Assembly: GCF_902806685.2 (NCBI RefSeq) | Contig: NC_048547.1 | Coordinates: 14,519,196-14,583,195 of the forward strand | Length of the DNA stretch: 64,000 nucleotides | Direction of reading: 5' to 3' | Origin: Maniola hyperantus | Lineage: Eukaryota > Arthropoda > Insecta > Lepidoptera > Nymphalidae | Shown here: piece by piece, positions 1-9,112 of the stretch | How the letters are laid out: each line of letters starts with the position of its first letter | Numbering within the stretch: position 1 is the first letter of the stretch | Position numbers and translations under genes: made by a program | Notes under the pieces: generated by a model | Told to the model about the DNA's origin: nothing | Database searches by the model: none | What the model saw: the letters and a program-made list of their open reading frames with translations, nothing else

Positions 1-213
1 AAAATGGACCTAAACAGCCTTGAATTGAAGTCAAATATTCAATGCCACTGATTTTAATTTCGCAATGTTTCCGCTTGGAGCGCTGGCTGTAGAAGTGTCG
101 ACAAACTTGAGCTTTAAAACAAGGCAATTAAGATCCAGTTTACTGTAACGCGGAAGTATTTCGACTCTCGAATTTGGTTTGGTTTGGTGAGACGTAAAAT
201 CTTGTACTACGGG
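1..213 (-). mobile_element. MITE family 1, cut by window edge
   Basis: Reverse-strand copy of the long inverted-repeat element that is complete at 47517-47801. The 75-bp terminal inverted repeat at 139-213 is intact and ends CTTGTACTACGGG, followed by TA at 214-215, the likely target duplication. The interior matches the complete copy almost base for base. The other arm lies beyond base 1. The reading frame across it is not a gene, because the same frame appears only in copies of this repeat. Confidence 0.8.
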
Positions 214-333
214 TACAGATTGCTTGCAGCTATTAAGGTCTTTTAAACTAAGCGCCATGAAGGAACAAATAAACGTATACAGACTGGATGAACACAATAT
301 AATTAACCACTCTTTTGCGTTGCGCAATCTTCT

Positions 334-549
334 TCTAAATATATAAAAGGAAAAGGTGACTGACTGACTAACTGATCTATCAACGCACAGCTTAAAGTAC
401 TGGACGGATCGGGCTGAAATTCGACATGCAGATAGCTATTATGACGAAGGCATCCGCTAAGAAAGGAATTTTGAAAATTCAACCCTAAAAGGGTTGAAAT
501 AGGGGTTTGAAATTTGTGCAGTCCACGCGGACGAAGTCGCATAAGCTAG
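334..549 (+). mobile_element. Helitron-like element, family A
   Basis: Non-autonomous element of about 220 bp with the Helitron signature: it begins TC (TCTAAATATATAAAAGG), carries a short GACT-type run, and ends CTAG followed by host T. In full copies a hairpin (stem CGCG-AC/GT-CGCG with one bulged G) stands 11 bases before CTAG. There are no terminal inverted repeats and no coding capacity. Helitrons move by rolling-circle replication using a Rep/helicase made elsewhere, and none is encoded in this window. This copy has lost a few bases beside the 3' hairpin. Confidence 0.8.
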
Positions 550-845
550 TGTAGTAAATACCTATGAGTAATTTTGATCATAGTTATTATTTTCCTGTAT
601 TCTAGCAAACGCCAGATTCTACAATCATATCAAATGCCCCTCCCGAACCAAGGTAAGTACTCTAGTCAATTAAAGTTTACGGCCCATAGAGATCAAAGAG
701 TCGTAAACAATTTTGTGGACGATCGCTCGTTTGATGAGACCGGATATCGTGACACGATGGCCACATGTCCTCTCCGATATGTACACATACCTACTCGTAG
801 GTACATCCCACATCAACCTTGATGTCTCCTTGGTACAATGTATCG
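550..845. other. no gene recognised
   Basis: About 300 bases of AT-rich sequence between a Helitron and a SINE. The reading frames have no family resemblance that I can see, and no repeat from elsewhere in the window recurs here. Confidence 0.5.
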
Positions 846-1095
846 ACAACCTCCCTGGCGCAGTGGTAAGCGCTGTGGTCTTAGTGGGAGGTCCCGGGTT
901 CGATTCCTGGCAGGAATTTGGAATTTTATAATTTCTAAATTTCTGGTCTGGTCTGGCGGGAGGCCTCGGCCGTGGCTAGTTACCCTACCGGCAAAGCCGT
1001 GCCGCCAAGCGATTTAGCGTTCCGGTACGATACCGTGTAGAAACCAAAGGTGTACCTATAGGTAATGGATTTAATAAAAACTGCCATATACCTAC

Positions 1096-1413
1096 ATGTA
1101 CATAGACTTGAAAATTTTACCTGTTAACAGGAAAGTAGAATACTTAATAGTCAAAAATAATTTTTTCTCAACAAATTTAAAAAAAAAAGTTAAAATGAGG
1201 GATAATGTTAGGAAAAATAGGAAGGTGAGATTTGTAGAGCCAAAAATGTATAACTACTACGGTAGAAGAATAAGCGCATATTTAGTTCCTAAAATATTTA
1301 ATGCAATCGGTTGGGCTGGGGAGGATATCGATAGGCTCAGTGAGGGAGTCCTTAAGAAGAGGTTAAAGAAACACTTACTTAGGGACTCTCTAACTGACTA
1401 TCATGCTTCTTAA
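1096..1413 (+). pseudogene. C-terminal remnant of a LINE reverse transcriptase
   Basis: An open frame of 105 codons. The apparent start Met is only where truncation left an ATG. The second half has the composition and spacing typical of the tail of jockey/CR1-type LINE polymerases: a Tyr-Gly-Arg-Arg block, then VPKIFNAIGW, then a basic helix ending KRLKKHLL before the stop. The catalytic core is absent, so it cannot act alone. Assignment to the jockey/CR1 group is by resemblance only. A small unknown host exon is unlikely, given the poly-A tail and target duplication. Confidence 0.6.
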
Positions 1414-1714
1414 TTATTTATTTGTGTTTTTGTGTTTTCTTTGGTTATTTATTAGTAAGTTGTTAGTATACTCAATTGTGTTAGTTTATCTTTTAGTGAA
1501 GTAGGTAGGTTTAAATTAGTATGTAGTACAGTTTTTATTATAAGAATAGATATAGGTGTATGTATAGCGTTAAGGAAATATAGTAGTAAGTTATGTACTT
1601 AGTATTAAGAGCGCCACCTCGCCAACAAACTGGCCCACCAGTTTGTCGTGATAGATATGTAGGAAACTTTGTAAAATTATTATGAATAAATAAATTAAAA
1701 AAAAAAAAAAAAAA
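1096..1714 (+). mobile_element. 5'-truncated non-LTR retrotransposon (LINE 3' end)
   Basis: Insertion of about 620 bp inside SINE-B, ending in an A run of about 18 bases (1697-1714) and flanked on both sides by the direct repeat ACCTAC (1090-1095 and 1714-1719). A poly-A tail, 5' truncation and a short target duplication are the marks of target-primed reverse transcription. The 3' untranslated part runs from about 1414 to 1696. Confidence 0.85.
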
Positions 1715-1825
1715 CCTACCTTCCAGGTTAGCCCACTCCCACCTTAGACTGCATCGTTACTTACCATCAGGTGAGATTGCAGTCAAAGGCTAACTTGTCT
1801 GAATTAAAAAAAAGAGTGTAGCAAA

Positions 1826-1985
1826 ACCAGAGTAAACGACATAGCTTAACGAGTGGCAATGGGCAGGGCACATAGTTCGAAAAACTGGTAGAAGTTGCCC
1901 GTTGGAGTCACGAGGTGTTGGAATGGCATCCTCGAGCTCAACTTTGGGAGACGCCTCAATAGGTGGACAGCATGGCCGTAGCGAT
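1826..1985 (+). pseudogene. RTE-type LINE C-terminal fragment
   Basis: Decayed copy of the RTE tail seen better at 12168-12425 and 46540-46835. It keeps ACGACATAGCTTAACG and CAATGGGCAGGGCACATAG, then a part like GGTGTTGGAATGGCATCC. Stops and indels break the frame. A poly-C run follows at 1986-1999. Confidence 0.6.
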
Positions 1986-2078
1986 CCCCCCCCCCCCCTC
2001 TCCCAAAATCCCAGACAAAAGGATTTTTTAAAATTATACTAGTTTTTGAATGTACCTTTTTTTTGTTTTATATAATAT

Positions 2079-2200
2079 CAGAAAACTCTTTGATTTTCAG
2101 GGATAAAAAGCATATTATATACAGTATGTCTCCGGGATGCAAGCTTTCTCTGTATGGCGCAACAGTGGGACCTATCTTGATGAAATTTGAAACAGAGATT
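2079..2200 (-). mobile_element. Helitron-like family B fragment
   Basis: Matches the inner part of the reverse-strand family B element at 61152-61364: CTCTTTGATTTTCAGGG, then a block like CCGGGATGCAAGCTTTCTCT. Both ends are missing. Confidence 0.5.
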
Positions 2201-2249
2201 TAATCATGGAAAATGATTGGAAAATCAACATGTTCCTACAGGATAGGAC

Positions 2250-2345
2250 CGCCGAGTTTCTTGCTGGTTCTTCTCAGTAGGAAAGGCATTCCGAACCAAT
2301 GCAGTGGTGAATGAAGTACTTCTAAAGGCTTATTAGAATAAAAAA
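2250..2345 (+). mobile_element. LINE 3' tail (GAGTTTCTTGCTGGTTC type)
   Basis: Shares GAGTTTCTTGCTGGTTCTTC and GGAAAGGCATTCCGAACCA with 49700-49855. It ends in an AATAAAAAATATTTCTATTC-like tail. It is the terminal piece of a common LINE with no coding part left. Confidence 0.6.
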
Positions 2346-2694
2346 TATTTCTATTCTCTTCGGAAGCTTTGAAAAAACAAATATTAACAAAATAAATAGG
2401 ACGAAATAGTTTCATACAAGAGTAGATCGAAACTGGAACGTTAATTTGAGGTGTTCTTCAAAGATTCTTTTGTAGTAGTAGATTCTTTTGTAATTGAGCA
2501 ATAGATATCATTTCAGTGATCGCCTGCGACTCTTCATCTTCACATCAAAGGCCACTATACTATAGCTTCATTAACCTACAACAATATAAAGTAAACTTCT
2601 GTCTACCACAATATTTTAATGTCTTTGATTGTTTCATTTTGATTCTTGGGAAATAGAAAGAGGGAAAATCAGGTCATAGGTAAAATTTCGCGAG
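2346..2694. other. no gene recognised
   Basis: AT-rich sequence with scattered stops in all frames. I see no repeat shared with the rest of the window. Confidence 0.5.
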
Positions 2695-2805
2695 GCCGTA
2701 AAGTGTGTATTTTGTTGGTTTGTCCTACAATCACGCCGCAATGGAGCAACCAATCGACTGATTTATGATCGACAGAGAGTGAAAAATACTAGGTTTATCA
2801 TGAAA
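2695..2805 (+). mobile_element. Helitron-like family B fragment
   Basis: Contains AAAGTGTGTATTTTGTTGG and GTCCTACAATCACGCCGCAA, the 5' third of family B as seen at 29107-29325. The 3' end is missing. Confidence 0.5.
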
Positions 2806-2883
2806 AATGTAGGAGCTAGGGTGTTTTTCAACGACCAAGTTGTACCTACATTATCTGACGTAGGTATTTTGATTTTTGCCAGA

Positions 2884-3037
2884 TATAGTACGCGACAGGT
2901 TGAAATAGCAATTGGGGAGGGAACGCCCCGCACACCCACACAGTCCCCGCGCTAACCCAGTGCGGGTGACGTGCTGGTGTGCGGGGCATCCTCCCGCCTC
3001 ATACCCCGATCGCCCTCTCAACCTGTCACGGACTATA
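2884..3037. mobile_element. MITE family 4 (GTACGCGACAGG ends)
   Basis: Element of about 154 bp with imperfect terminal inverted repeats: TATAGTACGCGACAGGTTGA on the left and the complement of TCAACCTGTCACGGACTATA on the right. The core is GC-rich (CCCCGCACACCC and related words). Fragments recur at 24613-24672, 32641-32740, 52113-52235 and 62560-62590. TA may be the target duplication. There is no coding capacity. Confidence 0.65.
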
Positions 3038-3053
3038 GACTAAGGGCCGGTTG

Positions 3054-3563
3054 TTTCAACTGACGGACACGTAACCTTTAAATATGGCGCTAACGAACGT
3101 AAGTATAGAAAAAGCGTTGATTCAGCATCTATTAGCGCTAACGTTCGTTAAAAAGTTACGTTTACGTTAACCAGTGCTGGCGCCATTGGTGATCGTCAAA
3201 TCAGTTCGTAACTTCATACTTCCTACATACAGAACGTTTTATTTACAAATTATAATGGAATCAATTTAATTCAATGCTATTAATGGTAGTTTTTTTCAAG
3301 ATGATGTGTAAGAAAGAAAAAGTGTTTAAAATGCGAAGTAGCAATATTAACAACTATATAATTTAATATTAAATGAAATAAAAAAGGATACGGAGAAATA
3401 AGTTAATTTATAGGGTTAGTTTCGCAACCAAAATAACAATGACGAACAGTTTTTTGTACAATGAAGCAACGCACGTAAATTAACAGATGTTAAAGTTCGT
3501 CTACGTCTGTTAAATTTTAACGAACGTATCTTACGAAGACCAATGGTTTGAAACAACCGGCCC
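3054..3563. mobile_element. PIF/Harbinger-like MITE with TAA target duplication
   Basis: Terminal inverted repeats GGGCCGGTTGTTTCAA and TTGAAACAACCGGCCC bound a 510-bp AT-rich body. Both ends are flanked by TAA (3051-3053 and 3564-3566). A 3-bp TWA duplication with G-rich ends is the hallmark of PIF/Harbinger elements. The interior has further inverted blocks around AACGTTCGTTAAAA. No transposase is encoded, so it would need one supplied in trans. Confidence 0.75.
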
Positions 3564-3582
3564 TAAGTGTCTAATAAAAAAA

Positions 3583-3742
3583 ACTGTCAAAACGTCAAAT
3601 TCACAGTTAGATACATTTGTTAAACGATTTATCTTTCAACTAGACTAAGGAACAATTGGAAAACTTTGTTCCTTAGTCTAGTTGAAAGATAAATCGTTTA
3701 ACAAATTTATCTAACTGTGAATTTGACGTTTTTTTTGACAGT
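3583..3742. repeat. long palindrome (foldback-type)
   Basis: Two arms of about 70 bases (3583-3652 and 3668-3742) are almost perfect reverse complements around a 15-base spacer. They include ACTAGACTAAGGAAC and its mirror GTTCCTTAGTCTAGT. The arms differ by a single base and by one extra run of T. As single-stranded DNA or RNA this would form a long stable hairpin. Confidence 0.9.
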
Positions 3743-4229
3743 CATAGACTACTTTTAGAATGCATTACTATATAATGCCATGACTGTTAAGTTTCCCGAA
3801 AAAAATGTTCAACAAAAGAGAAAGTCGTTGGACTTTACCACTGGTCTGTGGACTTTACTTTTATAATTATTCATTGCAGGTGTTGTCACCTGTCAGTGTC
3901 ACTGTCGCGGCTGACAGCAGTGACACGGCGGTAACAGATTGAGCGTCGCGCGCCCGCGGCGGCCATTGTTTCCGCGCTCACCTTTTTTCGCCGGGTTTTA
4001 ATCACGGCGCTTTCATTCTTGCGGGATGTGGGATTTGTCACCTTTGTTGGCGTGACTTTGGTGTCAGGCGAGATACAAAGCTATTAGCGCGGAGGAAAAG
4101 GAAAAATTTTAATTTTGCTGTTATAAAAAAGGTGTAGGTTTGTGCAATTTACACTTGTTATTATGGGTACTAGAAATGTATACCTACTTGATATTGTGGT
4201 TAGTATACTATCCTACTATTATATTTTAG
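3743..4229. other. no gene recognised; GC-rich island 3880-4080
   Basis: The middle part is clearly GC-richer than its surroundings, with CGCGCGCCCGCGGCGGCC near 3946-3963 and a small inverted repeat TGTCACTG/CAGTGACA. It shares nothing with the mobile elements in the window and may be host single-copy DNA. No reading frame of useful length is present. Confidence 0.4.
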
Positions 4230-4418
4230 AGCCTCAATAGCTCAACGGTTGGGGAACGGACTGAATTCCGAAAAGTCGGCGGTTCAAACCCCACCCATTG
4301 CACTATTGTCGTACCGTATTGCCTACTCCTAGCACAAGCGTTAAGCTTTGCGCTTAGTTGGAGGGGAAAGGGGAATATTAGTCCTGATTTAGCATGGCTA
4401 ATATTCTTTAAAAAAAAC
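4230..4418 (+). mobile_element. SINE-A
   Basis: tRNA-derived SINE. The head CCTCAATAGCTCAACGGTT is A-box-like and GGCGGTTCAAACCCC is B-box-like. The body contains CTTAGTTGGAGGGGAAAGGG and the tail is ATATTCTTTAAAAAAAA. It is complete from head to tail. A functional tRNA is excluded because there is no acceptor stem pairing. Confidence 0.85.
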
Positions 4419-4692
4419 CCTAGTGGCTAAGATGTTGTGGCCAACCTCCTATTTGGGAGGTTAAGGGTTCAATCCCGGGCAATGCAAACGGAGTTATGTG
4501 AATTTTAAACCTCCGTGCCAGAGAGTTCTCTGTAATGTTCTCAAAGGTGTGTGAAGTCTGCCAATCCGCTCTTTGCCAGCGTGGTAGACTATGGAAAAAC
4601 TCTTTTCATTCTGAGAGAATAGGTATTCGTGCTCGGTAGTGGCGATGGATTGATTATGATGATGGTGATGATACCTTATCTTTATAATCATT
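4419..4692 (+). mobile_element. SINE-C, internally shortened
   Basis: Head CCTAGTGGCTAAGATG followed by a B-box-like GGGTTCAATCCCGGGC. The body is AGAGTTCTCTGTAATGTTC then GTGTGTGAAGTCTGCCAATC, with a 3' tail of GATGATGGTGATGAT type. It abuts the preceding SINE-A tail. A central segment present at 58649-58968 is missing. Confidence 0.8.
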
Positions 4693-4779
4693 CTATAATG
4701 TGTTGCAATCGAAATGTCAAAAAGCGTTGGACTTTTACTTTTAATTTATTGCAAACGGTGAAACCTGTAGATATAAGAA

Positions 4780-4936
4780 TTCATAATGTTCTCATAGGTG
4801 TGTGAAATCTGCCAATCCAGACTGGGCCAGCGTGGCAGACTATGGCCTAAGCTCTTCTCAATTTGAGAGGTAACTCGTGCTCAGTAGTGGGCCAGCGATG
4901 GCTTGATCATGATAATGATAATGATGAAAATGATTT
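4780..4936 (+). mobile_element. SINE-C, 3' half only
   Basis: Begins within the body (AATGTTCTCATAGGTGTGTG) and runs to the ATGATAATGATAATGATG tail. There is no tRNA-like head. Confidence 0.75.
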
Positions 4937-5451
4937 GGTGGTACTACACCTACCTAATTGGCAACGGCGTACCCGCTTAGAAAATATGACGTGTTAATGG
5001 AAATCATAGAATTCGAGAAACTATATAATTATTATACCTACTCTCATTGTGACATAGAAGTGGAGCAAATTGAACATAACCGTTTTGACGCACACCGGGT
5101 ACTCGCGTCACGCGTGAACGGACTTTATAAACACCTTGATGTGCTCGAGGGACATTTTTGGCACGATGCCGGCTTTTTTACATTTTTCTCGACACTTTTC
5201 TCGAGACTCGACGTTATAGTCTAGGAGCCGACCGATGTAAGTCAGCGATCGGTCCAGAGTTTTGAAGTGAAAGTTCTTGACGGACGTTTTGGCTGGCGAC
5301 ATTAACGTTAACTCGTGAATGGGACATCATTGACTGGATAGCGTGTTTTTTTGCCCTAATAATATGTTCACAGAAATTAACGATTCCAATATTAATAGGT
5401 ACCTACTTTGGTAAATTTTTGTGCAGACAGAAATACTTCCTAACTCAAAAA
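4937..5451. other. no gene recognised
   Basis: An 88-codon frame (4958-5224) overlaps a 64-codon frame on the other strand. Neither has a recognisable motif. A short inverted repeat TTTTCTCGA/TCGAG... sits near 5185-5210. Otherwise plain sequence. Confidence 0.45.
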
Positions 5452-5645
5452 AATCTCAATAGCACAACGGTTAAAGGAGCGGACTGAAATTCGTAAGGTC
5501 GGCGGTTCAAGCCCCACCCGTTGCACTATTTTACACCCGTTACATTAGGATTAATTACTCTATTCTATTCTTGTACCTACTTCTAGCACAAGCTTTACGC
5601 TTAGTTGAAGGGGAAAGAGGAATATTATTCATGATTCAACATCGA
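5452..5645 (+). mobile_element. SINE-A
   Basis: Head TCTCAATAGCACAACGG and B-box-like GGCGGTTCAAGCCCCACC, followed by the CTTAGTTGAAGGGGAAAG body. It ends near 5645 without a clear A tail. Confidence 0.8.
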
Positions 5646-5934
5646 TCGTGTAGATCGAAATTACAGAATACGGACAAGATGGCAGCTGTTTACCCGACTC
5701 ATTGTCATTTAAATAAAAATTGGACTGTATAAACACTTCAACTGAAACGGCCACTAGTTCCTAACCTATAAGTAATATTTCTCAGGTAATCTGTCGGTCG
5801 TATACCACGGACACGACGCGGGCAGCTGTTTGTCCGTCTCGCCGTAATTTATCTGTTACTCTTTATTTCTAATAAAATGCAAGGAATGCCATTACGACGT
5901 TTTGGAAAGAGTGCTTCTTGGCTTTGACTTATAG

Positions 5935-6060
5935 AGAGAGAGCCCGTGAGGGCTGGACCATCCTTGTTTTATAAAAGCTGAAAGTTTCTCTACGTACCTA
6001 TTGTTCCCAACATAGGGAAGAACGATCAGCGACTATGAAATATGGATCACTTGGGGTACT
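5935..6060 (-). mobile_element. arm fragment of the foldback element (family 10)
   Basis: Reverse-strand match to the outer arm of the large inverted-repeat element at 28960-30119: AGAGAGCCCGTGAGGGCTGG, CTGAAAGTTTCTCTACGT and ACGATCAGCGACTATGAA. It stops where SINE-A begins. Confidence 0.65.
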
Positions 6061-6447
6061 TTAAAAAAAAAAGAATATTAGCCATGTTAAATGACTAATA
6101 TTCCCCTTTCCTCTCCAACTAAGCGTAAAGCTTGTGCTGTGTATAGGGACGTCATTGGTCCCCTGAGGTGGGTCCTCAGCAGGCGCCGCTGGCTGGGTTG
6201 CGCGAACGTGTTTGGCCCCGTAGCCCAGCCACCAGGCGATGCGTGGAACATCGTGGGGTTTCAGTCGGTAAGAGTCCGACCTAACCTCCATACCTCCCCG
6301 GGTGCGGTGGCATCCATGAGGATTTCCCCACGGAAAAAAAGGAGTCGGTACGACAATAGTGCAACGGGCGGGGTTTGCACCGTCGCGCGTCGACCTTTCG
6401 GTTTTCAGTCCACTCCTGTACCCGTTGAGCTATTGAGGGCTATTGAT
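6061..6447 (-). mobile_element. SINE-A, split by a GC-rich insertion
   Basis: Reverse-strand SINE-A. The tail side GAATATTAGCCATGTTAAAT starts at 6073. The head, complementary to AATAGCTCAACGGGT, ends near 6445. Family members at 35102-35277 and 43490-43664 show that 6139-6340 does not belong to it. Confidence 0.8.
6139..6340 (+). mobile_element. retroelement insertion inside SINE-A
   Basis: GC-rich block of 202 bp ending in CACGGAAAAAAA. It interrupts SINE-A between GTGCT and GGAGTCGGTACG. A short A tail suggests the 3' end of a retrotransposon. The family is not recognised: CCACCAGGCGATGCGTGGAA has no second copy in this window. The 124-codon frame that crosses it is a chance product of insert plus SINE. 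Confidence 0.55.
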
Positions 6448-6466
6448 GACGTAGTAGTTCGCTAAG

Positions 6467-6552
6467 AAAGGATATTTGAAAATTCAAATCCTAAGGGGTA
6501 AAATAGTGGTTTGAAATTTGTGTAGTCCACGCGGATAAAGTTGCGGGTATAT
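6467..6552 (+). mobile_element. Helitron-like family A, 3' fragment
   Basis: Starts at GCTAAGAAAGGATATTTG and keeps TGTGTAGTCCACGCGGA. The final hairpin and CTAG are degraded. Confidence 0.65.
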
Positions 6553-6613
6553 GCAGAAATTGCTGGTATCAGCTTTGCAGTCAAGCAATTATCAGTAGGA
6601 GTAGAGCATAAAA

Positions 6614-6833
6614 TCTCAATATATAAAAGGAAAAGGTGACTGACTGACTGACTGATCTATCAACGCACAGCTCAAACTACTGGACGGATCGGGCTGAAAT
6701 TTGGCATGCAGATGGCTAATATGGCGTAGGCATCCGCTAAGAAACGATTTTTGTAAATTCGACCCCTAAGGGGGTGAAATAGGGGTTTGAAATTTGTGTA
6801 GTCCACGCGAACGAAGTCGCGAGCATAAGCTAG
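6614..6833 (+). mobile_element. Helitron-like element, family A
   Basis: Complete copy from TCTCAATATATAAAAGG to GAGCATAAGCTAG, with host A before and T after. The 3' hairpin carries one change (CGCGAACGAAGTCGCG). Confidence 0.85.
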
Positions 6834-7049
6834 TAAAATATGTACATCTCTACCAATCGTGACATTGTATCAGGACGCACGAAGGTGTCTCTACAATTGA
6901 AAAAAAACGGGCCGAATTGAGAACCACCTCTTTTTTGGAATTCGGTTAAAAATACCTATCTATTTCACCTCGCAACGACCGTAACTATTCAAATGTAACT
7001 ATTCAAATGTAGCTATTAGACTCTTTCTAACTAATGGGATCACCGGTGG

Positions 7050-7194
7050 CAGTGGCGTGCAGGTCATAGAGGCATAAAAGCACTGCTTACCTAGTTGAAA
7101 TGGCTATGTGCTCATTTTTCATGATGACCTGTCATTAAATAGGTAGTTAGCTAACTAATGCTTACCCTAGGTTCAAACCCTGTGCACGCCACTG
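7050..7194. mobile_element. hAT-like MITE, 145 bp
   Basis: Ends CAGTGGCGTGCAGG and TGCACGCCACTG are inverted repeats. The flanking 8-mers ACCGGTGG (7042-7049) and ACCGGCGG (7195-7202) differ at one base. An 8-bp duplication with CAGTG-type ends is the pattern of hAT transposons. The interior holds AGAGGCATAAAAGCACTGCT. It has no transposase. Confidence 0.85.
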
Positions 7195-7202
7195 ACCGGC
7201 GG

Positions 7203-7827
7203 TGCACGTATGCGCTGTATTTATGTACCTACGTCTGTTTACTAACGGCGCGGCGATTTGGCACACGCTTTGGCACCTTTTGGTACACACCTAGACGCTA
7301 GAGGATGCACACACCAGCTACTATTGAGGGAATTTACGTACCTTTAATTTAAAGCTTTCGGTAGGTAAATCTTATTACAATGTAAATGATTATTTAATTA
7401 TTATTTTTTTATTTGTCCAAGAACCGCCCACAGAATTACACACTCAAAATTACACAAAATGTTATCGAGTTTTACAGGTCACGTGTAACTCTAATTACGG
7501 ACAGTCACAACGAGCATTAAATAAAACAAGTCGTACATTAAAATAACCTAACCTAAACATGAAAAATATACCTAAGCTATAAAATACAAAATGAATATTA
7601 GATATAATTAAATGAATACTAAGTAAATTATGTAATATATATACAATATGCTAACAACTAGGGCCTGACATAATAATTATCCTACTAAGGAATCAAGTGA
7701 TTTAATTAGCTTAAATATTAAATAATTAGCTTGCTTAGTAAATAATAAGCAAGCTTGGGTATGAGTTGCTTAACGGCTTTGTGATAGTTCTAATATGTTT
7801 AATTTATGATTTTGTAAAGTGGTGATA
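7203..7827. other. AT-rich, no gene recognised
   Basis: Mostly AT-rich sequence with long A/T runs. A local inverted pair (TAAGCAAGC and relatives) lies near 7725-7755. No repeat family assigned. Confidence 0.45.
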
Positions 7828-8025
7828 GTAAAAAGATTACTCAGCTGAGTTTGTTGTGGGGTCTTCTCAGACCTGGGCGCGTTTGGAACCCTCGTAGCTT
7901 TAGTTTTAAGTTTGCGTAATAATTATCACCACTAAGTATATCTTACAATTGAACAAATGACAATCGAAAAGATTATTTTATTACCTATTTTGAATGAATC
8001 ATTTGACTTTGACTTTGACTTTGTA
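7828..8025 (+). mobile_element. LINE/SINE 3' tail ending in (TTTGAC)n
   Basis: Contains GAGTTTGTTGTGGGGTCTTC, GACCTGGGCGCGTTTGGAAC and CTCGTAGCTTTAGTTTTAAG, and ends in a TTTGACTTTGACTTTG run. Copies occur at 33172-33352, 57347-57505 and, reversed, 45998-46080. The short tandem 3' end fits a retroelement without poly-A. The class is not certain. Confidence 0.6.
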
Positions 8026-8280
8026 CCTAATATCGGTTCTTTTTATTTACCTATCAAGTAGTTAATAAATCATTTTTAGAATGTAAGCTATCTTTGTGCC
8101 TAAGTATCAAAATCGGGCGACTTTGGCCATATCTGATCTGGCTGTTATCTTTAGGTACTACTTAGCTAGCTGTTGAGAGAATTTACTCTTAAAAAGAAAA
8201 ACACAGAAAATATATTTTTCCCGCATCTTTGTCCACGTGGAATTTCAGTAATCTTGAAATTCTTAATTAGTACCTATATT

Positions 8281-8420
8281 CGACGACCTCCAACCCGCTG
8301 GACTGACGACCTTAAGAAGATAGCGGGAAGTGGGTGGAAGAGGAAGGCGGAGGATCGTGTGTGGTGGCGTGCTCTTGGGAAGGCCTATGTCCAGCAGTGG
8401 ACGCAAACAGGCTGATTGAT
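8281..8420 (+). pseudogene. RTE-type LINE C-terminal fragment
   Basis: Encodes the terminal RTE motif: RWTDDLKKIAGSGWKRKAED, then WWRALGKAYVQQWTQ and a stop, followed by GATTGATTGA. This is the 3' tip of an RTE/BovB-like polymerase with all catalytic domains lost. It is in one frame over about 45 codons. The frame also reads upstream to 8173, but that part is unrelated. Confidence 0.75.
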
Positions 8421-8718
8421 TGACCTATATTCGGAAATTAGCCGGACCAAACAGAGACTTTCATTTTATTTATTTGTATAGATAATGTAATTTCTGTCGT
8501 TACATAAAGTCTTTGGTGTGCGCTGCTACTTAGACACGCCTAGCGCTCTGGATACGTGCATATCTTCTTAATGGTCACTAAAATTGGGATACAATTAAAC
8601 GAAGTGTAATGTATTCTGACAATCGGCAATATCCATTAACTGTCGATAACAATGTTAGCTGCTAGAGCGTTAGGCGTTCTAATTAACTAGAAATAAAGAT
8701 CTATTAATGAGACTTATG

Positions 8719-8869
8719 AGCCTCAATAGCTCAACGGGTAAAGGAGTGGACTGAAAACCGAAAGGTCGGCGGTTCAAACCCCGCCCGTTGCACTATTGTC
8801 GTACCTACTCCTAGCAAAAGCTTGACGCTTAGTTGGAGAGGAATAATCTTTTTTTTTTTTTTTTTAAAC
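8719..8869 (+). mobile_element. SINE-A, tail replaced by T run
   Basis: Head GCCTCAATAGCTCAACGGG and B-box-like GGCGGTTCAAACCCCGCC are well kept. The body ends early at GGAGAGGAATAATC and is followed by a T run (8851-8866). Confidence 0.8.
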
Positions 8870-9044
8870 TCGAAGTGCTTCCTATTTGCGTAGGAGCTTT
8901 TGAAAACAATCATCATCATCACTTCAAATCACCTTTTGTTTTTGTTGTACCTACCTCTCCCACTGCCAAGGGTAGTCTCCGAGTCATAGTCTAGTAGTCC
9001 CCGGGTGCCAAAGTCATAATATAGCTATCTGGATGCCAAACATC

Positions 9045-9112
9045 CCGATCCGCCCAGTACCTAGTTTGAGCTGTGCGTTGAGAGATCAGTCAGTCAGTCA
9101 GTCAATCATTCA
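9045..9112 (-). mobile_element. Helitron-like family A, 5' fragment
   Basis: Reverse-strand piece: CCCGATCCGCCCAGTAC, then TTTGAGCTGTGCGTTGAGAG and a CAGT run. The rest of the element is absent. Confidence 0.6.

Larger units (their letters stand above)
846..1813 (+). mobile_element. SINE-B, split by a LINE insertion
   Basis: tRNA-derived SINE whose head reads CTCCCTGGCGCAGTGGT (A-box-like) and then GGTCCCGGGTTCGATTCC (B-box-like), the internal promoter expected for RNA polymerase III. The body continues through TTAGCGTTCCGGTACGAT to about 1095. It stops there and resumes at about 1715 with CTTCCAGGTTAGCCC, running to an A-rich tail near 1806-1813. The 5'-truncated LINE at 1096-1714 lies between. 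Uninterrupted copies at 9546-9863 and 19839-20173 show that the two halves belong together. Confidence 0.85.

Noticed and set aside
4230..4310. tRNA gene
   Set aside because: Only A and B boxes are tRNA-like; the stems do not pair and the sequence continues into a SINE body that recurs six times.
6091..6465. 124-codon frame
   Set aside because: It crosses the border between SINE-A and its inserted block, so it cannot be a conserved gene.
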